NCBI RefSeq assembly: GCF_000949425.1 | Contig: NZ_CP010976.1 | Location: 2,046,001 to 2,110,000, forward strand | Source: Paenibacillus sp. IHBB 10380 | GTDB taxonomy: Bacteria > Bacillota > Bacilli > Paenibacillales > Paenibacillaceae | Direction of reading: 5' to 3' | Length of the DNA stretch: 64,000 nucleotides | Part shown: positions 43,965 to 52,757 of the stretch, one piece after another | How positions within the stretch are numbered: position 1 is the stretch's first letter | Layout of the letters: each line of letters starts with the position of its first letter | Notes under the pieces: generated by a model | What the model was told of the DNA's origin: nothing | The model's input: the letters and a program-made list of their open reading frames with translations, nothing else | Database searches by the model: none | Translations under genes and position numbers: made by a program

Positions 43965-44414
43965 TTATTGTAATCTATCATCAAACATTAATTGTATTTG
44001 AATACCGAACGGGTCTTCAATAATACCGTATGCTTTGCTAAACACATTATTAGATAAAGGAACAATGATTTTCACTCTATCATCTGTAATTAAGCTATTA
44101 TAAAAACGTTCAATTTCTTCTAAGTCCGCACTTTGAATACATAATGAAGTATTATTGCCAACTGCATATTTTTCTTTGATATCCATTGTATCTTCCGCTA
44201 TCATTACTTTTGTTCTTCCGATGGATAAGACGGAGTGAGAAATATAATTCTTATTTTCATCCGTAAGCTGTATTGAGCTGTCACGTTTTGCCATGTCTTG
44301 ATAGGTAACAAGTAACAATTCCTCTGCATTAAAATGGTTTTTGTAAAAATTTATAGCTTCTTGTGCGTTTCCGTTCATGGATAAGAAAATAGCTACTTCT
44401 AGTGTTGCACTCAT
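43965..44414 (-). CDS. VOC/PhnB-like protein
   Basis: A 149-residue glyoxalase-fold protein of the PhnB group: LEVAIFLSMNGNAQEAINFY, ISHSVLSIGRTKVMIAEDTM and AYGIIEDPFGIQIQLMF. PhnB-type members often lack clear metal ligands and bind or modify small molecules. AAAAGGAG precedes the ATG. Divergent from a WYL-domain regulator with a dyad between, which probably controls it. Confidence 0.88.
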   Translation of the reverse strand: MSATLEVAIFLSMNGNAQEAINFYKNHFNAEELLLVTYQDMAKRDSSIQLTDENKNYISHSVLSIGRTKVMIAEDTMDIKEKYAVGNNTSLCIQSADLEEIERFYNSLITDDRVKIIVPLSNNVFSKAYGIIEDPFGIQIQLMFDDRLQ

Positions 44415-44496
44415 GGTATCAATCTCCTTTTATATAATGATTTCAGGTAGATATCTTATAAAATTGATATATGACCTTGAACTCATCATAATATAT

Positions 44497-44522
44497 AAAG
44501 GTATCAAAATATGACACCTTTA
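44497..44522. promoter_or_regulatory. Operator between VOC and WYL genes
   Basis: AAAGGTATCA-AAATA-TGACACCTTT is an imperfect 10-5-10 dyad, directly upstream of the WYL-domain gene and in the divergent promoter region. Confidence 0.6.
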
Positions 44523-44537
44523 ATGAGGAGATTCAAT

Positions 44538-45476
44538 ATGAATAAATCAGAAAGATTAAATGACATGATAAGATACTTAAACAGTCGAGAGTTCTTTAAT
44601 TTAAATGACCTAATGAATAAATACAATATTTCAAAAAGTACAGCTCTACGTGATATTAGTTCATTAGAACAATTAGGTATGCCTATTTTTTCGGAACATG
44701 GCAGACATGGACGATATGGCATCTTAAAAAATAAATTGTTATCCCCCATTAATTTTACAATTGATGAAGTGTATGCTCTGTACTTTGCAATGTTGACGTT
44801 AGAATCTTATCAATCAACACCATTTCATTTAAGTGTTACTAAGCTAAATGAAAAGTTTGGAAACTGTCTTTCTAAAAAACAAATAGAGCAGATTCACAAA
44901 ATGAAAAAAGTCCTACAGTTTGAAATATATCAGCATCATAATGTTAGTCGTTTTTTAGATAAAATTCTAAAAAGCATTCTTAATGAGAGCAACTGTAAGA
45001 TACAATATGTAAAAAATAATCAGACAAAAAGTTACCATGTTCAATTTTTCAAAATTTCCGCTAAGTTTGGTCAATGGTATGCTACAGGAGTAGAGTTAAA
45101 TACGAATAAATATAGAGTCTTCAGATGCGATAGAATAACCTTTATAGAAGAAGAGGAAATCAAATCTCACTTTTCTATAGATGAACTTGTTAGTCGTTCA
45201 TTAGAAATGTATCAATCTGAGAAGAGTATTGACTTTGAAGTAGAGATTTTAGAACAAGCAAAGGATATTTTTTATAAAGAACATTATCCTTCTATGAAAA
45301 TAGAAAATGGTAATAAAACAGTCATTAAGGGATTCTATAATCTAGGAGAAGAGGAGTTTATAGCTAGCTATTTTATGAGATATGGTAATTATGTTATATC
45401 AGTGAAGCCTGAATCATTAAAACAAATTATCCAAGATAGATTAGAGAATCTCTTAGATCACTATCAAAAATTATAA
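44538..45476 (+). CDS. WYL-domain (YafY-type) regulator
   Basis: A 312-residue regulator: DeoR-like winged helix (SERLNDMIRYLNSREFFNLN, NISKSTALRDISSLEQLGMP), then a WYL-type domain in which the sensing stretch reads KFGQWYATGVELNTNKYRVF. WYL domains sense nucleotides or other ligands. The ATG at 44538 follows GAGGAG; an open frame extends nine codons upstream. Divergent from the VOC gene. Confidence 0.85.
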   Translation: MNKSERLNDMIRYLNSREFFNLNDLMNKYNISKSTALRDISSLEQLGMPIFSEHGRHGRYGILKNKLLSPINFTIDEVYALYFAMLTLESYQSTPFHLSVTKLNEKFGNCLSKKQIEQIHKMKKVLQFEIYQHHNVSRFLDKILKSILNESNCKIQYVKNNQTKSYHVQFFKISAKFGQWYATGVELNTNKYRVFRCDRITFIEEEEIKSHFSIDELVSRSLEMYQSEKSIDFEVEILEQAKDIFYKEHYPSMKIENGNKTVIKGFYNLGEEEFIASYFMRYGNYVISVKPESLKQIIQDRLENLLDHYQKL

Positions 45477-45552
45477 TCAGCATAAATCTCGAATTAAATT
45501 CCCCCTCTATCTTCAAACAGGTGAAAAATACGCATTTGCTTATATTCTAAAT

Positions 45553-45582
45553 AAAAAAAGAGGGGTACATCCCTCTTTTTTT
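45553..45582 (+). terminator. Terminator after the WYL gene
   Basis: AAAAAAAGAGGG and CCCTCTTTTTTT form a 12-bp stem with a six-base loop and T-run, 75 bases past the stop. Confidence 0.85.
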
Positions 45583-45766
45583 ATGTGAACATGTGTATAC
45601 CTTACTATATTTTTAAATCTAGAGTTTCTTCTAACGTGGCAGTGTCTTAAAGGCTTGTGATATATGCTTGCAGCCCTCTCTTCTTGTTCCTCTGTAAGAA
45701 CATTTTTTATCGTTATCTCTTTTCTCCGTATCTCATTTAAGTAAAAAAGCTGCGGTTATCTCAGCT

Positions 45767-45958
45767 TCACATGCATATTGCATGGGGATTGCATGGGGCT
45801 ACCTCGCTCCATGTGCTGGCAACACCAATCATGGGCTTACGAAAATCTTCGTCTTTAAATCCAACAGCCCGAAGCATAGCCCGATTCGATGCCCGATTAA
45901 CCCCCTCACTGATTGCTTTGCTTCGTATTCTCAGATCTGTATTCTCTAGCATAAGCAC
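45767..45958 (-). pseudogene. ilvD: ilvD (dihydroxy-acid dehydratase) N-terminal fragment
   Basis: [40 protein letters not shown] and [12 protein letters not shown] are the first 60 residues of IlvD, including the first cluster cysteine. The frame then stops after ICM; over 90% of the enzyme is missing. Confidence 0.8.
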
Positions 45959-46001
45959 TTAATTCCTTTCACCTGCTACATTCCATCCTTTAACAGAATG
46001 T

Positions 46002-46505
46002 TTATGGCGCAGATGGATTTGGTTTTTTACAAGTATTTTCATTGCATTCGGCATACGTACCAATAAAATCGAGTTGGTAATCGAATACCTGAAATCCAAA
46101 CTCTTTCCTTAAATGGAGTTCTAATTCCGATAACCAATCCTCATTCACTTTCTCTATCAAACCGCACGCTTTGCAAATCAAATGAGGGGGCAGATGATCA
46201 GAATCATCGTCGCGAAGCCCAAATCGGGTCGACTTGTCGTTAAAAGTTACTTTCCGCACGATGTGCAGCTCATTTAACAGTCCCAGTGTGCGATAAACGG
46301 TAGACAATCCGATTTGGGGATATTTACTCTTGATCCGCATAAATATTTCTTCCGCGGTCAAATACCCCGAGTCTTTTTCTAACAATACCTCCAAAGTCAT
46401 GGTTCGTTGCTTTGTCCATTTGTAACCATGTAGTTCCAGCTTGTGAGCGATACCATTCAACTTTTCGACCGATGTTTCTATTATACAGATGCCACCTTCC
46501 CACAA
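46002..46505 (-). CDS. Fur-family regulator, variant
   Basis: A Fur-type repressor: LELHGYKWTKQRTMTLEVLL, IGLSTVYRTLGLLNELHIV (recognition helix) and two Cys pairs, C111/C114 in CKACG and C154/C159, for structural zinc. The usual His-rich regulatory stretch is HLPPHLIC, with fewer histidines than canonical Fur. No ATG fits: the normal start position after GGAAGGTGG reads ATA-ATA, and the frame opens with TTG at 46505. Neighbours a flavodoxin reductase with a Fur box, so iron control is likely. Translation efficiency is uncertain. Confidence 0.8.
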   Translation of the reverse strand: MWEGGICIIETSVEKLNGIAHKLELHGYKWTKQRTMTLEVLLEKDSGYLTAEEIFMRIKSKYPQIGLSTVYRTLGLLNELHIVRKVTFNDKSTRFGLRDDDSDHLPPHLICKACGLIEKVNEDWLSELELHLRKEFGFQVFDYQLDFIGTYAECNENTCKKPNPSAP

Positions 46506-46589
46506 ATCTCAACGTTTTTCCGAGATGTTAAAAAGCGTGCTAGCCTTTAAAAACAAGAATTGCACGCTTTTTTAAATAAGAGAGGAACT

Positions 46590-47615
46590 CTAAGACTTGC
46601 TGTGAATCGACGAGAGCTCTGCATGATCTGTCGACCAGATCGGTTTCACTTCCTTATTTGGTTCCAAGAACGCTTTTACGCGATTGATGGCCGCAGGGCC
46701 CTCCGTGAAGCCTCCCGCGATCAGTCCCGGCAGCTTGCCGGGATACTCGACGACATCGCCTGCCGCAAAAATGCCTAGTATGGACGTCTGCATCCATGAA
46801 TCCACAATGATGCGATCCCGTTCAATTTCCAAGCCCCATTTCTTGATCCCCCCAAGATCAGGCTTCGCACCATGGAAAACAAGGATCTCATCCATATCAC
46901 AAACAAAAGTGTCCTCCGTTTCAAGATGTTCAATTGTTACATGCTTGATGCGCTCATTGTCCCCGTGAATCTCCTTTAACTGGGAAGACGTCATGACACG
47001 AACGGAAGCGTTCCTCATCTTGGTTACATTGCCTTCGTGGGCACGAAATTCGCTTCTTCGATGAACAATCCCGACGGATTTGGCAATAGGTTCCAATGCG
47101 ATGGCCCAATCCACTGCTGAGTCTCCGCCTCCGGATATAAGCACTCTTTTATCGCGAAATTGTTCAACATTTTCTGCTGCATAATGCAGATGGTGTCCTT
47201 CAAATTGTTTGGCGTTTGGTAGTTCTATTTTTTTAGATACAAGGGTTCCTCCCCCGATCGCTATTACAACTGTACGCGTGCTATGCACTTCCCCGATATT
47301 GCTGGTTAAACGGAATGTCCCGTCGGCAAGACGTTCCATATGTTCAATCAGCTGGGATAATACGATGACAGGTTCAAACGTACGTGCTTGCGCTTCAAGC
47401 TCTTTAATTAAATTCCCAGCCGTTATCGCCGCTATTCCGCCAATGTCATACAGGAACTTCTCTGAATAATAGGGCAGTTTCCCTCCAAGATATGGGGCCG
47501 CCTCGATCACTTTCGTCTTCAATCCCCGCATACCTGCATAAAAGGCAGCAAAGAGCCCTGTCGGACCTCCGCCGATGATCGTTACATCAAAACATGGATT
47601 CGCTCCATTTTCCAT
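46590..47615 (-). CDS. Ferredoxin/flavodoxin-NADP+ reductase (YumC-like)
   Basis: A 341-residue thioredoxin-reductase-like FNR: FAD motif IIGGGPTGLFAAFYAG, NADP motif RVLISGGGDSAVDWAIA, and no redox CxxC, as in Bacillus YumC/YcgT. It reduces ferredoxin or flavodoxin with NADPH. AGGAG precedes the ATG. A perfect Fur box lies 63 bases upstream of the start, so the gene should be induced by iron starvation. Confidence 0.92.
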   Translation of the reverse strand: MENGANPCFDVTIIGGGPTGLFAAFYAGMRGLKTKVIEAAPYLGGKLPYYSEKFLYDIGGIAAITAGNLIKELEAQARTFEPVIVLSQLIEHMERLADGTFRLTSNIGEVHSTRTVVIAIGGGTLVSKKIELPNAKQFEGHHLHYAAENVEQFRDKRVLISGGGDSAVDWAIALEPIAKSVGIVHRRSEFRAHEGNVTKMRNASVRVMTSSQLKEIHGDNERIKHVTIEHLETEDTFVCDMDEILVFHGAKPDLGGIKKWGLEIERDRIIVDSWMQTSILGIFAAGDVVEYPGKLPGLIAGGFTEGPAAINRVKAFLEPNKEVKPIWSTDHAELSSIHSKS

Positions 47616-47677
47616 CTCTAACTCCTCCTTATGGGCCTTGAACGAGAGAATTTAAAGTTCTTCGTTCGGCTGTTCTA

Positions 47678-47692
47678 TGATAATCATTATCA
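47678..47692. promoter_or_regulatory. Perfect 7-1-7 Fur box
   Basis: TGATAAT-C-ATTATCA matches the Bacillus Fur box exactly (7-1-7 inverted repeat), upstream of the YumC-like gene. Confidence 0.88.
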
Positions 47693-47774
47693 TTCGTATT
47701 TGAAATAATCTCCACCTGCTGACGGATTATTTTCGGCCATGAAGGTATAATTAAGAAACCGAGGAGTCTTAGCG

Positions 47775-47890
47775 ACATATCGAGTAGGCCCATACGCAGT
47801 TGCATGGGCCTCTCACAGAACCGTACGTGCGGGTCATCGCATACGGCTCCTCCATGATTATCCCCGCTGGGGATGTTGACCATTGTAAAT
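47775..47890 (-). mobile_element. Group II intron 3' end (domains V-VI)
   Basis: The minus strand of 47816-47849 folds as a 34-nt domain V: GAGCCGTATGCG...CGCACGTACGGTTCTG. It is followed by GAGAGG and the domain VI hairpin GGCCCATGCAAC/TGCGTATGGGCC near 47787-47810. The reverse-transcriptase gene and 5' domains are absent. Confidence 0.8.
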
Positions 47891-47895
47891 ATCCA

Positions 47896-47992
47896 CCATA
47901 AAGCTCGTTTGTACTTTTATCAGTAATGGCAAACTCATATGATTTATTATTGTTAAAATTATCTTCATGTGTTTGAATCCATGATAATGCAC
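47896..47992 (-). repeat. 97-bp duplicate of a GNAT gene segment
   Basis: Identical to 50935-51031 except one base. It encodes ALSWIQTHEDNFNNNKSYEF and AITDKSTNELYG of the GNAT pseudogene at 50.6-51.2 kb. It directly abuts the group II intron tail. Confidence 0.9.
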
Positions 47993-48150
47993 TTTTAGTA
48001 TGAAAATAGCTCTTTCGATAAGATGGGTTTTTTTTACGAAAAATTAATGATAAAAACGGTGGTAATCGGTACACAATTAAAAAAACAGAAATTATTCATC
48101 TTCTTTTTTAATTCCACTCTCTTACTTCTCTTTGAGTTTTTATATTCTGT

Positions 48151-48255
48151 GCTTACGATGGTGTTCCGGATCTTTTCATATATATTGACCGTGAATATAG
48201 TGGTAAGGGCATAGACAGCTCCCTCCTACGCGCTGCTTCTGGATTCATGGAGTGA
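48151..48255 (+). pseudogene. GNAT motif-A fragment
   Basis: Reads AYDGVPDLFIYIDREYSGKG, IDSSLLRAASGFME, stop: the acetyl-CoA-binding segment of a GNAT, 35 codons, no start. Confidence 0.6.
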
Positions 48256-48784
48256 TCATTTCCATTGGTCCTTGACCGAAGACATAGGACCTTCCAGATT
48301 TCCCTGTTTCTTCTTCATTAACACAGGAATTGTCGTACTCACGCCGCGCCTTCCAGCGTATAGATGGTGCCGGCTTCCCTCTCTAAATGTATCAGATAAA
48401 AGATAAGATAGTCAGGGAAAAACAATTAAAATTAAAGAGTCCTGCCATATTTCTTAATAAACCGCCCAGGCCGATTAACATTAGACAATCATCAAATCGG
48501 CTATGAATATATGTTCTTCTCCTCCGACACTATTGACACAATACTCCCCTCATAAGTGACACAAATCTCCCCAACCCATATTAATTACTCATATTCAGAT
48601 ATCATTTGTTTTAATCCTTCATTCGCGATGACGTCATAGAAGCTGGCTGCCGGTAAATAGGCACTCTCCTGAAATTTACTCTGGTGCTTTAGCAGAAGAA
48701 AGTGTATCATAGGTACCTGTCAGTTCATTTTTTTATATCAGCCAGTGTTCACTTTTCAAAACTTTGCAAAAGGGGTTTATCATC
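48256..48784. other. Non-coding debris before the APC permease
   Basis: No supportable gene. It holds one copy (48499-48528) of a roughly 30-bp repeat that recurs after the permease, and TGACACAA-type end-like motifs. The last 60 bases presumably hold the permease promoter. Confidence 0.4.
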
Positions 48785-50194
48785 ATGACCAGACATAAAT
48801 TAGGCTTCTGGATCCTGACTGCCCTCGTGGTCGGCAACATGGTCGGTTCCGGAATCTTCATGCTGCCTCGATCTCTGTCGGAAGCGGCGAGTCCTGCCGG
48901 GGTCATTCTGGCCTGGGCCGCTACAGGACTCGGTGTACTTACGTTGGCGCTTGTCTTCGGTAGCCTGGCTGTCCGCAAGCCTGAGCTCAGTGGCGGCCCG
49001 CAAATCTATGCGAAGGAGCTGTTTCGTGAAGGTTCGCACGGCTCCCTCCTGGCCGGATTTATGTCCACCTGGGGATACTGGGTCGGCAATATCGCTGGTT
49101 TTGTGGCGGTTATCACGACGTTCGCGAGCTACCTGTCCACCTTCTTCCCGGTGCTTACCAGTAACAAGGTATGGCTGACCTTCGGGAGCTTCACATTAAT
49201 ATCGGGCAATGCCCTGACGTTCCTCGTCTGCTCGGTACTGCTATGGGGAACGCACGCCATCTGCCTAAAAGGCATGAACAGCGCGGGGCGATTGAATTTT
49301 ATCGCTACGGCGACCAAGGTCATCGGCTTTGCGATCTTCATTGTGATTGCCCTGTTTGCGTTCCAACAGAGCAATATCGGGCCATTCCTGGCTCCGCGCA
49401 CCAATGACAGCGGGGAGACGCTCGGCATGCTCTCCCAGGTTAACGCGGCCGCGATTGCAACGCTGTGGGCTTTCATCGGCGTGGAATCCGCCATGGTCTT
49501 CGCCGCACGCGCCCGCCGCAAGCAGGATATCCGCCGCGCGACCATCGCAGGGCTGCTGATCTCCATCGTGCTGTATGTCGGCATCAGCATCCTGACTATG
49601 GGCCTGCTGACACAGGATCAACTTATGGCTTCCCAGAACCCGCTGGTGGACGGTATTTCCACCGTGCTGGGACCCATCGGCGGCAAGCTGCTCGCAGGCC
49701 TCGGACTGATCAGTCTGCTCGGCTCCACGATCGGCTGGGTGCTGCTTAGTGCCGAGGTACCGTTCCAGGCGTCCAAGTTGGGCGTGTTCCTGCCGTCTTT
49801 TTCCAAGGAGAATAGTAAGGGCATGCCGAAGGTATCACTCTTGATCTCTATCGCACTCGGTCAGATTTTGCTGCTGTCCACGATCTCGGGTTCCATCTCG
49901 GCGGCGTTTGATTTTATTATCTATATCGCTACGCTCGCCTTTCTGGTGCCTTATCTGATCGCATCGCTCTACCACCTCAAGCTGACCTGGACTGGCGAAA
50001 CCTACTCGCTGCAGAAGGAGCGGGTGACCGAGGGGATCATTGCGGCTTTGGCCGCTATCTACTCGCTATGGGTCATCGTGGCGGGCACCACGGATCTCAA
50101 GACGTTCCTGCTTGGACTCGCGCTGATTGTGAGCGGCATCCTATTCTATCCGCTTATGCTGCGGTCATCGGAAAGTCCAAACAAAACAATGTAA
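48785..50194 (+). CDS. APC-family amino-acid permease/antiporter
   Basis: A 469-residue, 12-13 helix transporter of the basic-amino-acid/polyamine antiporter group: LTALVVGNMVGSGIFMLP in helix 1, ELSGGPQIYAKELF and FIGVESAMVFAARAR. Related proteins exchange arginine/ornithine, lysine/cadaverine or agmatine/putrescine. The ATG at 48785 follows AAGGGG. GC-rich and intact, in contrast to decayed flanks. It is bracketed by imperfect direct repeats. Confidence 0.85.
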   Translation: MTRHKLGFWILTALVVGNMVGSGIFMLPRSLSEAASPAGVILAWAATGLGVLTLALVFGSLAVRKPELSGGPQIYAKELFREGSHGSLLAGFMSTWGYWVGNIAGFVAVITTFASYLSTFFPVLTSNKVWLTFGSFTLISGNALTFLVCSVLLWGTHAICLKGMNSAGRLNFIATATKVIGFAIFIVIALFAFQQSNIGPFLAPRTNDSGETLGMLSQVNAAAIATLWAFIGVESAMVFAARARRKQDIRRATIAGLLISIVLYVGISILTMGLLTQDQLMASQNPLVDGISTVLGPIGGKLLAGLGLISLLGSTIGWVLLSAEVPFQASKLGVFLPSFSKENSKGMPKVSLLISIALGQILLLSTISGSISAAFDFIIYIATLAFLVPYLIASLYHLKLTWTGETYSLQKERVTEGIIAALAAIYSLWVIVAGTTDLKTFLLGLALIVSGILFYPLMLRSSESPNKTM

Positions 50195-50336
50195 GATCAG
50201 GCAGCTTTGAATTCAGGAAAGGCGCGCAGCGCCGTTTGGTCCATGAGAAAGCTACGACGGTTATGAATACATGTTCTTGTCTCTCGACACGAAACGATGT
50301 GTCACATTATATAAGTGTTCTCTTGTTCCATTTAAC

Positions 50337-50397
50337 ATTAAAATGACCCAATAGATGTACGCTCCTTCTAAAGTGCGTCATCTTATGGGTCATTTTA
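50337..50397 (+). terminator. Long terminator-like hairpin
   Basis: TAAAATGACCCAATAGATG pairs with CATCTTATGGGTCATTTTA with few mismatches around a core that also pairs (TACGC/GTGCG). About 145 bases after the permease stop. Confidence 0.65.
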
Positions 50398-50636
50398 TGA
50401 AAAGCAATTGTATTACTTTATGTAGCAATAACTATTAACGATTATTCTGGATACCACCATTCAACAGCTACATTCACCGTTATTATTCTGTACTGTCAAA
50501 GAAACAACTGGGAAATCGATCGTTCTCCAAGCAGCCAGACCACCGCAAAGCTCTTTAGCCTTATACCCATTTCTTAATAGGATAATGGAAGCTTTCGCAG
50601 CAGTATTACATCAAACATATGAAATGTAAAAAATGC

Positions 50637-51182
50637 TTATACCCCTATGTTTAAAATCCCATAATGAATAAGATCTTCAAATTTATTTTCTTTATAGATA
50701 TGTTGTAATAAAACACCTTCTTTCACCATTCCAGATTTTTGCATAACCCGTCCAGAGCCAGGATTTGAAGCAAAGTATCTCGCATATACTTTGTGATAAT
50801 GCTTTTCTGAAAAAGCGAACTCAATGATAGCTTTTGTTGCTTCAGTTGCATATCCTTTACCCCAATTTTCCTCACCTATCCAATATCCAAGTTCGCCATT
50901 TCTGTGTGTTTAATTATTTGTAAGTCCTATAGCTCCATAAAGCTCGTTTGTACTTTTATCAGTAATGGCAAACTCATATGATTTATTATTGTTAAAATTA
51001 TCTTCATGTGCTTGAATCCATGATAATGCACAATCAATGGGGTATGGATAAGGTAGAGTCAATGTACTTTTGTAGACATTATAATTATTGCAGAGCTCAC
51101 AGACACGCCCAGCATCAGATAATTCAAATGGTCTTAAAATCAATCTTTCGGTAGTAATTGTTCTTTTTTCTTGATTGTACAT
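50637..51182 (-). pseudogene. RimJ/RimL-type GNAT with a single in-frame stop
   Basis: A complete 181-codon GNAT apart from a TAA at codon 91 (50910-50912): MYNQEKRTITTERLILRPFE, ITDKSTNELYGAIGLTNN-stop-THRNGELGYWIGEE, NWGKGYATEATKAIIEFAFS, ARYFASNPGSGRVMQKSGMV. AGGTAAAACA precedes the ATG. RimJ/RimL members acetylate protein N-termini or small molecules. A segment is duplicated at 47.9 kb. Confidence 0.85.
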
Positions 51183-51757
51183 TGTTTTACCTCCGTTGAA
51201 GTTAATATAAATTATTTTTGCATTATCCCCCCACTGTTAAGCAGTTGTTCTCTATCAAAAAAAGAACTTCCCGTCGAATAAACGAGTGTTCTTGATATAA
51301 TGTGTCACATATTATAAAAGTATAATAATGGAAATATTTCGTCAACTGTTTTGGTAACTAAATATTATATAGTATTTTGTACATGTGTCTATATTTTAAA
51401 TAAACCCCCTAAATATACTTCTTTTCATTTAGTGTCATACACCTTTTACTTATTCTTTTCCTTCTCTAAAAAATAAGTTATCAAAAGAACAAAAAGAACT
51501 CGATTGGACGAGTTCTAAGTTGGCGTAATCGTAATGAACTAAAATAATGAGAGAAAAGAGTATACCCAAAATAATTTTCAAATACTTAACCTGATTCCAG
51601 TTAGGATTCCTTGTGTCCACCTCGTTTGTCAATATTTTAAAAACGCCGAAGAAACCTTCAGTATTTGCTGAAGGATTGGATCTTATACTAATCCTTGTAT
51701 TGGTTACGCCTGTTTTGTTTCGCCACCAATAGAATCAGTATTAATGGTTCAGCATGA
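51183..51757. other. AT-rich spacer with hairpins and a possible tiny membrane frame
   Basis: A 60-codon minus-strand frame (51450-51632) contains one hydrophobic segment (YLKIILGILFSLIILV) but has no convincing start. Hairpins AGAACTCG/CGAGTTCT (51499-51520) and AACCTTCAG/CTGAAGGATT (about 51655-51680) flank it; the latter may end the LysR transcript. Confidence 0.35.
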
Positions 51758-52645
51758 TTAAATTGTCTGTTTGGATATCGCTCCAAAATATTCTACAACG
51801 ACCTCACGGAATTCCAGAGCAGCCCGCGAAATGTACCGACTCCTGTGCCATAATAAAGCTATCTCCCGTACCAATTCGTGATTCTCTACTTGGAGATATT
51901 TGATATCTTCCCGTGAATTTCTTGCCGTGCTTGGTATGAAGGCTATGCCAATTTCGGCTTCTACAAGAGTACTAAGCCTTGCAGGTTCATCCCCCTCATA
52001 CACATATTTAGGTACAAATCCAACCGATTTGCATACAGAGTCAATTAAATCGCGAGTACCGTAGCCTCTCTTTACACCGACAAACCATTCATCCCTTAGC
52101 TCTGTCAAGGATACGCTGCTTCGATCTGCCAGCGAATGCCCCTTTGGAACGGCTACAAGGATTGGGTCGATAAACACGATTTGACATTCGATGTTGTCCC
52201 CTTCTATAGGAGGTGAGGACAAGCAATAATCAACCTCTCCTCTATCAAGAAGCGTAACCATTTCCTGCGTGGTCAGCATTTGCACATGAAATTGAATATC
52301 GGGTCGCTTTTTCCGAAACTCTCGAAGGATATTTGGTAATGTGCTAGCGGTGGTCACCGCTAATTCGAGTGTGTTATGTTCCGGGCTGGATAAATCGCTA
52401 AGCTCCTGCTTCCCCTGTTCCAATTCAAACAAAGCCCTTTCTGCACGGCGAAGGAATCTGCTTCCGAACTCATTCAATCGCAGCTTTCTCCCTACTCGAT
52501 CGAATAAAGGGACCCCTAGATCCTCCTCCAAGCGTTGAATCGTTTTGCTTAGTGACGATTGAGTAACGTGCAGATTTCGTGCAGCTTCGGTCACATGTTC
52601 CAAACGAGCTACCGCGAGAAAATATTGCAGTTGAAGAAGTTCCAT
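51758..52645 (-). CDS. LysR-family regulator
   Basis: A 295-residue LysR regulator: MELLQLQYFLAVARLEHVTE, AARNLHVTQSSLSKTIQRLE and LGVPLFDRVGRKLRL in the winged helix, then a periplasmic-binding-type effector domain. The ATG at 52645 follows GGAGGG. Divergent from an MFS exporter 112 bases away, which it probably controls in response to the exported compound. Confidence 0.92.
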   Translation of the reverse strand: MELLQLQYFLAVARLEHVTEAARNLHVTQSSLSKTIQRLEEDLGVPLFDRVGRKLRLNEFGSRFLRRAERALFELEQGKQELSDLSSPEHNTLELAVTTASTLPNILREFRKKRPDIQFHVQMLTTQEMVTLLDRGEVDYCLSSPPIEGDNIECQIVFIDPILVAVPKGHSLADRSSVSLTELRDEWFVGVKRGYGTRDLIDSVCKSVGFVPKYVYEGDEPARLSTLVEAEIGIAFIPSTARNSREDIKYLQVENHELVREIALLWHRSRYISRAALEFREVVVEYFGAISKQTI

Positions 52646-52757
52646 TTCGCACCCTCCATTCATTCCCTCAAGTCAATGAGATCATAACATAAAATGCGTT
52701 GGAATGAATAATCGATTTCAAGTACGATGACATTAATACGATTTGGGGGGATTCAAA

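Noticed and set aside
47629..47883. 84-codon minus-strand frame near the intron tail
   Set aside because: It translates group II intron domains V-VI, which are structural RNA, not protein-coding.
49129..49749. Long antisense and alternate frames within the APC permease
   Set aside because: Expected in GC-rich membrane-protein genes; the permease frame has all the motifs.
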